A stretch of DNA of 64,000 nt. It comes from Streptomyces sp. NBC_01549. GTDB lineage: Bacteria; Actinomycetota; Actinomycetes; Streptomycetales; Streptomycetaceae. Shown in pieces: positions 33,134 through 40,898 of the stretch (position 1 is its first letter; every line of letters begins with the position of its first letter). The notes under the pieces are model-generated. The model searched no databases and was not told the DNA's origin. It saw only the letters and a list, made by a program, of their open reading frames with translations. The DNA lies in the NCBI RefSeq assembly GCF_026339955.1, contig NZ_JAPEPW010000001.1, positions 5,327,001 through 5,391,000 of the forward strand, written 5' to 3'. A program made the position numbers and the translations under genes.

Positions 33134-33158
33134 CGCCTGACGCCTGACGCCTGACGCC
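33131..33158. repeat. Tandem 7-bp repeat TGACGCC, four copies, starting at the hisF stop
   Basis: Four perfect copies followed by a partial fifth (TGACGGC). Because the period is seven, successive TGA triplets fall in all three reading frames. It lies directly upstream of the operon terminator. Confidence 0.9.
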
Positions 33159-33176
33159 TGACGGCGCCCGCGCCGC

Positions 33177-33205
33177 GAGCCCCGGTCACTGAGTGGCCGG
33201 GGCTC
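33177..33205 (+). terminator. Hairpin terminator of the his operon
   Basis: GAGCCCCGGTCA pairs with TGGCCGGGGCTC across a 5-base loop, with one G-T pair. There is no clear U-run, which is usual for GC-rich actinobacterial terminators. It lies 43 bases after the hisF stop. Confidence 0.75.
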
Positions 33206-33231
33206 ACTTCGGGGCAGATGTGAAAGTTAAG

Positions 33232-33253
33232 TTGCGCAAAATATATTGTGCAA
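33232..33253. promoter_or_regulatory. ArsR-type operator before the regulator gene
   Basis: A 22-bp imperfect palindrome with half-sites TTGCGCAA and TTGTGCAA lies around an AT-rich centre, 28 bases before the regulator's start. It is followed by TTTTTCTTTC. Position and shape fit autoregulation by the ArsR-type protein encoded next. Confidence 0.6.
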
Positions 33254-33280
33254 TTTTTCTTTCGTATCTACGGTGAGCTC

Positions 33281-33871
33281 ATGGCAGAGAAGGAGAACCT
33301 CCGACGCATCGCGGACATGGGCACGCTCAAGGCGATAGCCCATCCGCTGCGGATGAAGCTGTACCGGGCCCTGTACGTGGCCAGGACCGCGACCGCGTCC
33401 CAGCTGGCCGAGCAGGTCGACGAGGCCCCCTCGCTGGTCAGCTACCACCTGCGCAAGCTCGCCGAGTACGGGCTGATCGAGCAGGCCGAGCCCCGCAGCG
33501 AGGACGGCCGCGAGCGCTGGTGGCAGCCCGCCTCGGAGGGCGTGAGCATCCACGACGAGGACTTCCGGGACGCGCCCGAGAAGAGGGCCGCGCATCTGGC
33601 GGCCACCCGGCTCTTCCACGAGCAGCGCAGCGACATGTACCGGCGCTACCTGGACGAGCGTCCCACCTGGGGCCCCGAGTGGAACACCGCCGCTCCGGAC
33701 AACGAGTCCCTGCTGCGACTGACGGCGACAGAACTGTCCGAGCTCGGCGCGGAGCTGATGGCTCTCATCAAGAAGTACGAGGAGAAGGGCCGCGCTGACG
33801 ATGCGGCCGGTGCCACAGAAGGCCGCGAGAACGTGGCGCTGCATGTGTACGGCTTCCCGTTCCGCCCCTGA
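33281..33871 (+). CDS. ArsR-type winged-helix transcriptional regulator
   Basis: ATG at 33281 (MAEKENLRRIADMG), 196 aa; the frame is open 11 codons further, but that part overlaps the palindromic operator. The DNA-binding domain (residues 8-90) reads LKAIAHPLRMKLYRALYV, ATASQLAEQVDEAPSLVSYHLRKLAEYGLIEQ and EDGRERWWQPASEG, the HTH_20/ArsR pattern with no metal-binding cysteines. The C-terminal half is helical. It lies 14 bases before an MFS transporter gene, so it likely represses itself and the transporter. Confidence 0.88.
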   Translation: MAEKENLRRIADMGTLKAIAHPLRMKLYRALYVARTATASQLAEQVDEAPSLVSYHLRKLAEYGLIEQAEPRSEDGRERWWQPASEGVSIHDEDFRDAPEKRAAHLAATRLFHEQRSDMYRRYLDERPTWGPEWNTAAPDNESLLRLTATELSELGAELMALIKKYEEKGRADDAAGATEGRENVALHVYGFPFRP

Positions 33872-33885
33872 GAGGACGTACTTCA

Positions 33886-35133
33886 GTGACCGCGACCGTC
33901 ATAGGCTCCGCCCCCGCAGGCACCGACCGTCCGGCCCACCGTGACGGCAACGTGCTGCGCTGGCTCGGCGCCTACACCTCGTCGATGATCGGCGACAACG
34001 TCTACTACCTCGCGCTGTCCTGGGCCGCCGTCCAGGCCGGAACGCCCTCGCAGGCCGGGCTCGTGATGGCCGTGAGCGCCGTGCCGCGGGCCCTGCTGAT
34101 GCTGGGCGGGGGAGTGGTCGCCGACCGGTTCGGGCCGCGGAAGGTCGTCATCGGCAGCGACGCCGTGCGCTGCGCGGCCGTCCTCGCGGTGGCCGCACTG
34201 CTGTTCGCGGCCGGTCCCGGGCTGTGGCCGCTGGCGTTGCTCGCCGTCGTCTTCGGCACCGTCGACGCCGTCTTCATGCCCGCCGTGGGCGCACTCCCGG
34301 TCCGCGTCACCAGCCACGGGCAGCTCGCCCGCGTCCAGGGCATGCGGGGCCTCGCGAGCCGCTTCGCCAATGTCGTCGGGGCGCCGCTCGGCGGCCTCGG
34401 CGTGGCGCTCGGCGGCTCGGCGACGGCGTTCGGCCTGGCGGGCGTGCTGATCGCCGTGTCCGTGCCGCTGCTGATCTCCGTACGGATGAGGGAACTGCCC
34501 GCCGACGACAAGGCCGCGGAGCGCACCGCTCGGCGGGACCTCGTTGACGGTCTCGGCTACATCAGGCGGCACCGCGTCCTCGCCCCGCTCATCGCCGCCA
34601 TCGCCCTCGGCGACTTCGGCTTCGCCGGGCCGCTCAACGTGGGCCTGACCCTGCTGGCCGACCAGCGCGGTTGGGGCGCCGCCGGGATGGGCTGGGTGGT
34701 CGCCGGGTTCGGGACCGGTGCGGGGGCCGCCGCACTGCTGCTGACCGTGCGCGGGCACCTGCCGCACGCGGGACGTCTGGCCGGGGTGGCGATCCTGGGG
34801 GGCTCGGTCGCGATCGGCGCGCTCGCCTATGCGCCGAGTGTCGCCGCGGCTGTCGGTGTCGCCCTGCTCGTGGGGCTGCTCGCGGGGCTCAGCGGAGCCT
34901 TGTGCGGCGCCCTGCTGCAGACCCACGCGGACCCCGCCTACCTGGGCCGCGTCACCGCCGTCGCGGGCCTCGTCAGCCTCGGTCTCGCCCCGCTGAGCAT
35001 GCCGGTGGCCGCCGCCGCGATCGGCTGGTGGGGCACCGGACCGGTCTTCGTGGCCAGCGCCGCGGTCTGCGGCCTCGGCGGGGTCCTCGCGCTGTGCGTC
35101 CGCGACCTGCGCCGCGCCGAGCTGCCGCGCTGA
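33886..35133 (+). CDS. MFS transporter (MFS_3-type exporter)
   Basis: 415 aa, GTG start. About eleven to twelve hydrophobic segments lie between residues 25 and 400, with the A-loop motif GGGVVADRFGPRKVVIGSD after the second segment and a central cytoplasmic loop (MRELPADDKAAERTARRDL). It resembles the enterobactin-exporter-like MFS_3 group, hence probably drug or metabolite efflux. It is paired with the ArsR-type regulator upstream and convergent with the next gene, 14 bases away. Confidence 0.88.
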   Translation: MTATVIGSAPAGTDRPAHRDGNVLRWLGAYTSSMIGDNVYYLALSWAAVQAGTPSQAGLVMAVSAVPRALLMLGGGVVADRFGPRKVVIGSDAVRCAAVLAVAALLFAAGPGLWPLALLAVVFGTVDAVFMPAVGALPVRVTSHGQLARVQGMRGLASRFANVVGAPLGGLGVALGGSATAFGLAGVLIAVSVPLLISVRMRELPADDKAAERTARRDLVDGLGYIRRHRVLAPLIAAIALGDFGFAGPLNVGLTLLADQRGWGAAGMGWVVAGFGTGAGAAALLLTVRGHLPHAGRLAGVAILGGSVAIGALAYAPSVAAAVGVALLVGLLAGLSGALCGALLQTHADPAYLGRVTAVAGLVSLGLAPLSMPVAAAAIGWWGTGPVFVASAAVCGLGGVLALCVRDLRRAELPR

Positions 35134-35147
35134 GCAGGCCCGGCCCC

Positions 35148-35783
35148 TCAGAGCCCCAGCTGCTTCGTCTCCTGCAGCTTCGCGATCGCGTCCTTGTCGC
35201 CCTCCAGCTCCACGTCGGCCGTCTTCTGCCGGCCGAGGGCGAACATCAGCAGCTCCGAGGGCTCGCCGGTCACCGTCACGACCGGGGTGCCCCGGTGCGC
35301 GACCGCCGTCTGGCCGTCCGGGCGGCGCAGCACCAGGCCGGTCGGGGCCCCACGACCGGCGAGGCGGGCCGTCCGCTCGAGGCGGGTCCACAGGGCGTCC
35401 TGGAAGACCGGGTCCAGCGGGCGCGGCGTCCAGTCCGGCTGGGCCCGCCGCACGTCCTCGGTGTGGACGTAGAACTCGACCGTGTTCGACGCCTCGTCGA
35501 TCTGCTTCAGCGCGAAGGGCGAGAAGCGCGGCGGGCCAGTACGGATCAGCTGGATCAGTTCCTCGTACGGCTTCTCGGCGAACTCCGCCTGCACCCGCTC
35601 CAGACGCGGCGCGAGCTGCTTGAGCAGCAGCCCGCCCGCGGCGTCCGCGCGGCGCTCGCGCACCACCACGTGCGCGGCGAGATCACGGGTGTTCCAGCCC
35701 TCGCAGAGGGTCGGGGCGTCCGGGCCCTCGGCCTCCAACAGGTCGGCGAGGAGAAGTCGTTCACGCTTGGCATGGGTCGACAT
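35148..35783 (-). CDS. TIGR03085-family metal-binding protein (DinB-like)
   Basis: ATG at 35783 (MSTHAKRERLLLADLLE), 211 aa. The N-terminal half matches mycothiol-dependent maleylpyruvate isomerase-like/DinB-type four-helix bundles: ETLCEGW-like LCEGWNTRDLAAHVVVRERR, which includes one of the metal-ligand histidines, and SNTVEFYVHTEDVRRAQPDW, which holds the others. The C-terminal region (AVAHRGTPVVTVTGEPSELLMFALGRQ) is the SCP2-like part of TIGR03085. The reaction is unknown; thiol-dependent chemistry is a family-based guess. Confidence 0.85.
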   Translation of the reverse strand: MSTHAKRERLLLADLLEAEGPDAPTLCEGWNTRDLAAHVVVRERRADAAGGLLLKQLAPRLERVQAEFAEKPYEELIQLIRTGPPRFSPFALKQIDEASNTVEFYVHTEDVRRAQPDWTPRPLDPVFQDALWTRLERTARLAGRGAPTGLVLRRPDGQTAVAHRGTPVVTVTGEPSELLMFALGRQKTADVELEGDKDAIAKLQETKQLGL

Positions 35784-35891
35784 GCCAGCAAGCCTACGAC
35801 CGCCCCAGGAGTCCGCCCACCCGTCGCCGCGCGCGTCCGGCCTGTGGACAAGCGGCGAAGTGCGTCCCACGGGCGCGGCACAATGGTCGGC

Positions 35892-36320
35892 ATGACCAGC
35901 ACGCCCCCGCCCAGCAGCCCCAGCAGCCTGGATCCCGAGATCGCCGCGCGCCTCAAGCGCAGCGCGGACGGACTCGTCCCGGCCATCGCCCAGCAGTACG
36001 ACACCGGTGAGGTGCTGATGCTCGGCTGGATGGACGACGAGGCGCTGCATCGCACGCTCACCACGGGCCGCTGCACGTACTGGTCGCGCAGCCGCGGGGA
36101 GTACTGGGTGAAGGGCGACACCTCCGGCCACTTCCAGTGGGTGAAGTCCGTGGCCCTCGACTGCGACGCCGACACACTCCTGGTCCAGGTCGACCAGGTG
36201 GGCGCCGCCTGCCACACGGGCGCCCGCACCTGCTTCGACGAGGACGTGCTCCTCAAGGAGGCCGCCTCCGCGCACACCCAGGGCGCCGATTCCGGCGTCG
36301 TACCGGCACTGGATCAGTAA
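35892..36320 (+). CDS. hisI: Phosphoribosyl-AMP cyclohydrolase
   Basis: Third step of histidine synthesis, zinc-dependent. ATG at 35892 (MTSTPPPSSPSSLDPEIAA), 142 aa; an ATG three codons earlier (35883) is also in frame. Motifs are EVLMLGWMDDEALHRTL, GRCTYWSRSRGEYWVKGDTSG and the metal region LDCDADTLLVQVDQVG followed by ACHTGARTCF. It is the cyclohydrolase domain only, without the HisE pyrophosphohydrolase. It is separated from the main his operon and sits 11 bases before trpE, so the two are probably cotranscribed. Confidence 0.96.
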   Translation: MTSTPPPSSPSSLDPEIAARLKRSADGLVPAIAQQYDTGEVLMLGWMDDEALHRTLTTGRCTYWSRSRGEYWVKGDTSGHFQWVKSVALDCDADTLLVQVDQVGAACHTGARTCFDEDVLLKEAASAHTQGADSGVVPALDQ

Positions 36321-36331
36321 GGTCAGCCGCC

Positions 36332-37810
36332 ATGGACCTCGAGATGTTCCGCAAGCTGGCCACCGACCGCCGTGTCATTCCCGTCAGCCGCAAGCTCCTC
36401 GCCGACGGCGACACGCCGGTCGCGCTCTACCGCAAACTGGCCGCCGAGCGCCCCGGCACCTTCCTCCTGGAATCCGCCGAGAACGGCCGCTCCTGGTCCA
36501 GATACTCCTTCATCGGCGTCCGCAGCCAGGCCACCCTGACCGAGCGCGACGGGCAGGTCCACTGGCTCGGCACCCCGCCCGTCGGCGTCCCCGTCGACGG
36601 GGACCCGTTGGCCGCCCTGAGCGCCACCATCGAGGCCCTGCACACACCGCACGGAGAGGGCCTGCCCCCCTTCACCGGCGGCATGGTCGGCTATCTCGGC
36701 TACGACATCGTGCGCCGCCTGGAGAAGATCGGCCCCGGCGAGCGGGACGACCTCAAGCTCCCCGAGCTGACCATGCTGCTCACCAGCGATCTCGCGGTCA
36801 TGGACCACTGGGACGGCTCGGTCCAGCTGATCGCCAACGCGATCAACCACAACGACCTCGACACGGGCGTCGACGAGGCCTACGCGGACGCGGTCGCCCG
36901 CCTCGACGCCATGGAGGCCGACCTCTCCCGCGCGATCTCCCAGCCGCCCGCCGCGCTCCCGCCCTCCGAACTGCCCGAGTACACCGCCCTGTGGGGCGGC
37001 CCGGACTTCCAGGACGCCGTCGAGGACATCAAGGAGCGCATCCGGGCGGGCGAGGCCTTCCAGATCGTCCCCTCCCAGCGCTTCGAAACGCCGTGCACGG
37101 CAAGCGCCCTGGACGTCTATCGCGTACTGAGGGCGACCAATCCCTCCCCGTACATGTACCTCTTCCGCTTCGACGGCTTCGACGTCGTCGGCTCGTCTCC
37201 CGAGGCCCTGGTCAAGGTCGAGGACGGGCAGGCGATGGTGCACCCCATCGCGGGCACCCGGCCGCGCGGCGCCACCGTCCAGGAGGACCAGGCCCTCGCC
37301 GACGAGCTGATCGCCGACCCCAAGGAGCGCGCCGAACACCTGATGCTCGTCGACCTGGGGCGCAACGACCTGGGGCGGGTCTGCGAGCCCGGCTCCGTCG
37401 AGGTCGTCGACTTCATGTCCATCGAGCGCTACTCGCACGTGATGCACATCGTGTCCACCGTGACCGGGCGCGTCGCGGCGGGCCATACGGCCTTCGACGT
37501 GCTCACCGCCTGCTTCCCGGCCGGCACCCTCTCCGGTGCCCCCAAGCCGCGCGCGATGCAGATCATCGACGAACTCGAACCGTCCAGGCGGGGGCTGTAC
37601 GGCGGCTGCGTCGGCTACCTCGACTTCGCCGGCGACTCCGACACCGCCATCGCCATCCGTACGGCCCTGCTGCGCGACGGCACCGCGTACGTCCAGGCGG
37701 GCGCCGGAATCGTCGCCGACTCGGACCCCGTCGCCGAGGACAACGAGTGCCGCAACAAGGCCGCCGCGGTGCTCCGCGCGGTGCACACGGCCAACCGGCT
37801 CGGCCGGTAG
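36332..37810 (+). CDS. trpE: Anthranilate synthase component I
   Basis: Converts chorismate to anthranilate with ammonia supplied by a TrpG subunit not found in this window. 492 aa from ATG. The N-terminal LLESAENGRSWSRYSFIG carries the tryptophan feedback-site motif LLES near residue 44. The chorismate core has YLFRFDGFDVVGSSPEALV, HPIAGTRPRGAT, EHLMLVDLGRNDLGRV and AGTLSGAPKPRAMQIIDELE. No Trp-rich leader peptide fits in the 11 bases after hisI. It is followed by a hairpin at 37867. Confidence 0.97.
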   Translation: MDLEMFRKLATDRRVIPVSRKLLADGDTPVALYRKLAAERPGTFLLESAENGRSWSRYSFIGVRSQATLTERDGQVHWLGTPPVGVPVDGDPLAALSATIEALHTPHGEGLPPFTGGMVGYLGYDIVRRLEKIGPGERDDLKLPELTMLLTSDLAVMDHWDGSVQLIANAINHNDLDTGVDEAYADAVARLDAMEADLSRAISQPPAALPPSELPEYTALWGGPDFQDAVEDIKERIRAGEAFQIVPSQRFETPCTASALDVYRVLRATNPSPYMYLFRFDGFDVVGSSPEALVKVEDGQAMVHPIAGTRPRGATVQEDQALADELIADPKERAEHLMLVDLGRNDLGRVCEPGSVEVVDFMSIERYSHVMHIVSTVTGRVAAGHTAFDVLTACFPAGTLSGAPKPRAMQIIDELEPSRRGLYGGCVGYLDFAGDSDTAIAIRTALLRDGTAYVQAGAGIVADSDPVAEDNECRNKAAAVLRAVHTANRLGR

Positions 37811-37866
37811 GGCCCCGTACGGCCCCGTACGGCCCTACGAGTTCGGGAAATAGGACGAGGCTCACG

Positions 37867-37898
37867 TGAACCCCGGGTGACGGTTCGCCCGGGGTTCA
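37867..37898 (+). terminator. Hairpin after trpE
   Basis: TGAACCCCGGG and CCCGGGGTTCA pair perfectly around a 10-base centre that can add three more pairs. It lies 57 bases after the trpE stop. Between them are two and a half copies of GGCCCCGTAC (37811-37836). Confidence 0.65.
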
Positions 37899-37914
37899 GG
37901 CGATAGTGGAGTAC

Positions 37915-38559
37915 GTGACAGCTGTACCGCACCCCCGATCCGAAGCCGCAGGACCCGCCGGGTCCGGCCGCCGCAGCCTTGCCGTCGCCCTGCTCAGCGG
38001 CGCCCTCGGCGCGGCCGTGGCGCTGCTCTCCACCCGGCAGAGCTGGTCGGAGGGCACCGCGACGGTGGCCGGCGGCGCCTTCCCGCTGACCGTCAAGGGC
38101 AGCGACGTCACGGGCGTGCCCGCGGCGCTCGCCATAGTGGGCCTCGCCGCGCTCGTCGCCGTCTTCGCCGTCCGCAGCTCCGGGCGCTTCCTCGTCTCCG
38201 CCCTGCTCGCGCTCTCCGGCGCGGGTACGGTCGTGGCGGCGGTGCTCGGCGCGAGCGACAGCTCCGCCCTCGACGAGAAGGCCGCGGCGGCCTCCGGCGA
38301 CACCGCCGCCACCGCGAGCGCCCTCAGCCACACCGCCTGGCCCTACGCGGCCGCGGCGGGCGGCGCGCTCATCCTCCTCGCGGGGCTGCTCGCGCTGCGC
38401 TACGGACGACTGTGGCCCGCGATGTCCGGCCGCTACGAGCGCGACGGGACGCCCCGGCCGCGCAAGGCGAGGCCTGTCGACCCCGACCGGCCCGAGGACA
38501 TCTGGAAGGCGCTCGACCGGGGCGAGGACCCGACGGGGCCCGACCCCGCCGGGACCTAG
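37915..38559 (+). CDS. Trp-operon-associated membrane protein (TIGR02234 type)
   Basis: GTG at 37915 (MTAVPHPRSEAAG), 214 aa; GTG 37906 is an alternative. Four membrane segments lie at about 22-42, 65-88, 95-120 and 143-165. The first external loop contains STRQSWSEGTATVAGGAFPLTVKGSDVTGVPAAL, typical of the TIGR02234 family, which is always found next to actinobacterial trp genes. The C-terminal tail is charged (RARKARPVDPDRPEDIWKAL-like) and cytoplasmic. No biochemical role is known. Confidence 0.85.
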   Translation: MTAVPHPRSEAAGPAGSGRRSLAVALLSGALGAAVALLSTRQSWSEGTATVAGGAFPLTVKGSDVTGVPAALAIVGLAALVAVFAVRSSGRFLVSALLALSGAGTVVAAVLGASDSSALDEKAAAASGDTAATASALSHTAWPYAAAAGGALILLAGLLALRYGRLWPAMSGRYERDGTPRPRKARPVDPDRPEDIWKALDRGEDPTGPDPAGT

Positions 38560-38728
38560 GTCCGGAAACGGGCGGACCCGACCAGGTCCTATGGCCCGGG
38601 ACCTTGGTCGTGACGTGCAGAATGTGACGCGCTAGGCGCCACCCCGCGCTCCCGCCACAAGGGTGCGTACGGGACAATGGACGGTGAGCATCCGACTCAC
38701 ACACGCAAACAGCAACGAGGAGCAAGTC

Positions 38729-38980
38729 ATGGCGGGCAGCAGCCACGGTCACACCCCGGCCGCCTGGACCGGTGTCATCATCGCCTTCATCGGTTTCTGC
38801 GTCGCGGGTGCCTTCATGGTGATGGCGAACCCGCTGGGCTTCTGGGCCGGCATGGTCATCGTCGTTCTCGGCGGTGTCGTCGGCATGGCCATGCGCGCGG
38901 CGGGCCTCGGTCAGCCGAAAAGGACCGCGCACCCGGCGGTCGCGCACCCGGTCCGCGAGGCCGTCGGCGCCGAGAGCTGA
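38729..38980 (+). CDS. HGxxPAAW-family small membrane protein
   Basis: ATG at 38729 (MAGSSHGHTPAAWTG) with GAGGAG upstream; 83 aa. It carries the family-defining HGHTPAAW motif at residues 6-13, then two membrane segments (VIIAFIGFCVAGAFMVM and FWAGMVIVVLGGVVGMAM) and a basic tail. It is conserved beside trp genes in actinobacteria; its function is unknown. A very strong terminator follows 15 bases after its stop. Confidence 0.9.
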   Translation: MAGSSHGHTPAAWTGVIIAFIGFCVAGAFMVMANPLGFWAGMVIVVLGGVVGMAMRAAGLGQPKRTAHPAVAHPVREAVGAES

Positions 38981-38995
38981 CCCCGTAGGGCTTCT

Positions 38996-39036
38996 CGAGA
39001 GGCGGTCCCGGCAACTCCTGCCGGGACCGCCTCTCG
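38996..39036. terminator. 18-bp perfect hairpin terminator
   Basis: CGAGAGGCGGTCCCGGCA pairs with TGCCGGGACCGCCTCTCG across a 5-base loop. It separates the HGxxPAAW gene from the DUF2752 gene. Confidence 0.9.
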
Positions 39037-39075
39037 TGCGTTCGTGACGAGCGCGCCGCGCCCGGGGCGGGCAGA

Positions 39076-39528
39076 ATGCGACGGGTGAACGCCGAAACCC
39101 AGAGGGTGACGCGGCCCCGGCCCGTCGAGCGGTTCGTGCCGCGGCGCCTCGTCGTCCCCGTGGGGGCGCTCGCGGCCGTCGCCGGTGCTTTCGCGTTCGT
39201 CGGGGCCGTGGATCCCAACCAGCCCGGGCACTACCCCGTCTGCCCGCTGCTGCGCTACACGGGCGTGTACTGCCCCGGCTGCGGCGGTCTGCGCAGTGCG
39301 CACGCCTTCGTGCACGGGGACCTCGCGACGGCGCTCACGGACAACGCGCTCGCCGTCGTGGGCTACTTCGTCTTCGCGGTGGTGTGGACCGTCTGGGCGG
39401 TCCGCTCGGCGCGCGGACGGCCGCTGCGGATCGACCTGGGGCCCGTGCACCTGTGGAGCGCCGGCGTGTTGCTCCTGGTCTTCACCGTTGTCCGGAACCT
39501 GCCCTTCGGTGGCTGGCTGCACCCTTGA
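39076..39528 (+). CDS. DUF2752 family membrane protein
   Basis: 150 aa from ATG 39076; GTG 39085 (MNAETQRV) is an alternative start. Residues 30-50 form a membrane segment. The DUF2752 motif CPLLRYTGVYCPGCGGLRS, with three cysteines, follows at about 57-75, then AHAFVHGDLATALTDNALAV and two further membrane segments. The cysteine cluster may bind metal or a cofactor at the membrane surface; the function is unknown. Its stop codon lies within the -35 element proposed for trpC. Confidence 0.85.
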   Translation: MRRVNAETQRVTRPRPVERFVPRRLVVPVGALAAVAGAFAFVGAVDPNQPGHYPVCPLLRYTGVYCPGCGGLRSAHAFVHGDLATALTDNALAVVGYFVFAVVWTVWAVRSARGRPLRIDLGPVHLWSAGVLLLVFTVVRNLPFGGWLHP

Positions 39529-39554
39529 TCAAATGGCAAACGTCCAGGTAGTGG
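39525..39554 (+). promoter_or_regulatory. Possible promoter of the trpCMBA operon
   Basis: TTGATC (39525-39530) and TAGTGG (39549-39554) are separated by 18 bases, about 140 bases before trpC. The leader 39555-39695 contains a small hairpin, CTCCG and CGGAG, but no run of Trp codons that would suggest classical attenuation. Confidence 0.35.
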
Positions 39555-39695
39555 GACCGGCGTCAACCGGATGTGAGGCCTAGCCCTTCCTCCGGATACC
39601 ATCGGAGTGACCCACCATGACCGTCATGACGGCGGTCCGGGGTCGACAGGCTCAACCGCTTCAACCGTTCACCGTCAGGGAAGGGGGCCGCTCGC

Positions 39696-40505
39696 GTGAG
39701 TGTGCTCGACGAGATCATCGACGGAGTCCGTGCCGACCTCGCGGAGCGGCAGGCGCGCGTCAGCCTCGACGAGCTCAAGGAGCGCGCGGCGAAGGCTCCC
39801 GCGGCCAAGGACGGCGTGGCCGCCCTGCGCGGCGACAGCGTCAAGGTCATCTGTGAGGTCAAGCGCTCCAGCCCGTCCAAGGGCGCGCTCGCCGCGATCG
39901 CCGACCCCGCGGCGCTGGCCGCGGACTACGAGGCGGGCGGCGCGTCCGTCATCTCGGTCCTGACCGAGCAGCGGCGCTTCGGCGGTTCGCTGGCCGACCT
40001 GGAGGCCGTCCGCGCCCGGGTCGACATTCCCGTGCTCCGCAAGGACTTCATCGTCACGTCGTACCAGCTGTGGGAGGCCCGCGCGTACGGCGCCGACCTC
40101 GCGCTGCTGATCGTGGCCGCCCTCGACCAGGCCGCCCTGGAGTCCCTCATCGAGCGCGCCGAGTCCATCGGACTCACGCCGCTCGTCGAGGTGCACGACG
40201 AGGACGAGGTCGAGCGGGCGGTGGACGCCGGCGCGAAGGTCATCGGTGTCAACGCGCGCAACCTCAAGACCCTCAAGGTGGACCGCACCACCTTCGAGCG
40301 GGTCGCTCCCGAGATCCCGGCCGGCCTCGTCAAGGTCGCCGAGTCCGGTGTCCGCGGGCCGCACGACCTCATCGCGTACGCCAACGCCGGCGCCGACGCG
40401 GTCCTGGTGGGCGAGTCCCTCGTCACCGGTCGCGACCCGAAGACGGCGGTCGCCGACCTCGTCGCGGCCGGGGCCCACCCCGCGCTGCGCCACGGACGGA
40501 GCTGA
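39696..40505 (+). CDS. trpC: Indole-3-glycerol phosphate synthase
   Basis: Fourth step of tryptophan synthesis. 269 aa, GTG start. Barrel motifs are VICEVKRSSPSKGAL (catalytic Lys), ISVLTEQRRFGGSLADLEAVR, VLRKDFIVTSYQLWEARAYG (Lys and Asp), PLVEVHDEDEVERA, IGVNARNLKTLKVD and VAESGVRGPHDL. There is no fused trpF domain, consistent with PriA doing that step. First gene of the trpC-trpM-trpB-trpA group. Confidence 0.97.
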   Translation: MSVLDEIIDGVRADLAERQARVSLDELKERAAKAPAAKDGVAALRGDSVKVICEVKRSSPSKGALAAIADPAALAADYEAGGASVISVLTEQRRFGGSLADLEAVRARVDIPVLRKDFIVTSYQLWEARAYGADLALLIVAALDQAALESLIERAESIGLTPLVEVHDEDEVERAVDAGAKVIGVNARNLKTLKVDRTTFERVAPEIPAGLVKVAESGVRGPHDLIAYANAGADAVLVGESLVTGRDPKTAVADLVAAGAHPALRHGRS

Positions 40506-40581
40506 CACCTCGGTGAACAGCGCGCCCCACGCCACCGCCGTCACCCGTCCGGGGCAGTGCCCCGACGGGGGACCGGCGTGC

Positions 40582-40791
40582 GTGCGAGCGGCTGCCGCCG
40601 GGGCGCGCAATCCCTACGCGCGCCTCGCCCGCGGCTGTCGGCCGCGTGGCTGCCGGGCACCGGCCCGTCGCGTCCACGGGCGCCGGGTGCGCTATGTCAT
40701 CGGTGACGAACCGGGCCAGGTCAACGGCATGCGATGGCCCGCCGGCGCACGCGTACAGGCTCCGCTCCGGGCCCGCCGCACCTCGCGGTGA
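40582..40791 (+). CDS. trpM: TrpM-like small protein
   Basis: 69 aa from GTG 40582; an in-frame GTG at 40513 would give 92 aa. The distinctive part is NPYARLARGCRPRGCRAPAR, followed by RRVHGRRVRYVIGDEPGQVN, then GMRWPAG. It is basic, with two Cys in CRPRGC. A small gene at this place (trpX/trpM) is known in the S. coelicolor trpCXBA locus, where it has been described as a modulator of tryptophan biosynthesis and development; I rely on position and size for the match. It lies 108 bases before trpB. Confidence 0.7.
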   Translation: MRAAAAGARNPYARLARGCRPRGCRAPARRVHGRRVRYVIGDEPGQVNGMRWPAGARVQAPLRARRTSR

Positions 40792-40898
40792 GCTGACGGC
40801 TCCGACTCCGGGTGTCCTCGGGGCGACCTGTGCGTGCGCGACCGACGTGACCCCTGTCCGACCTGTATCCGGGGCTGTCGCCCCTGCGAGGTAACCGC

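Noticed and set aside
39617..39856. Possible leader peptide before trpC
   Set aside because: It has no Trp codons and runs into trpC in another frame, so it does not fit an attenuation leader.
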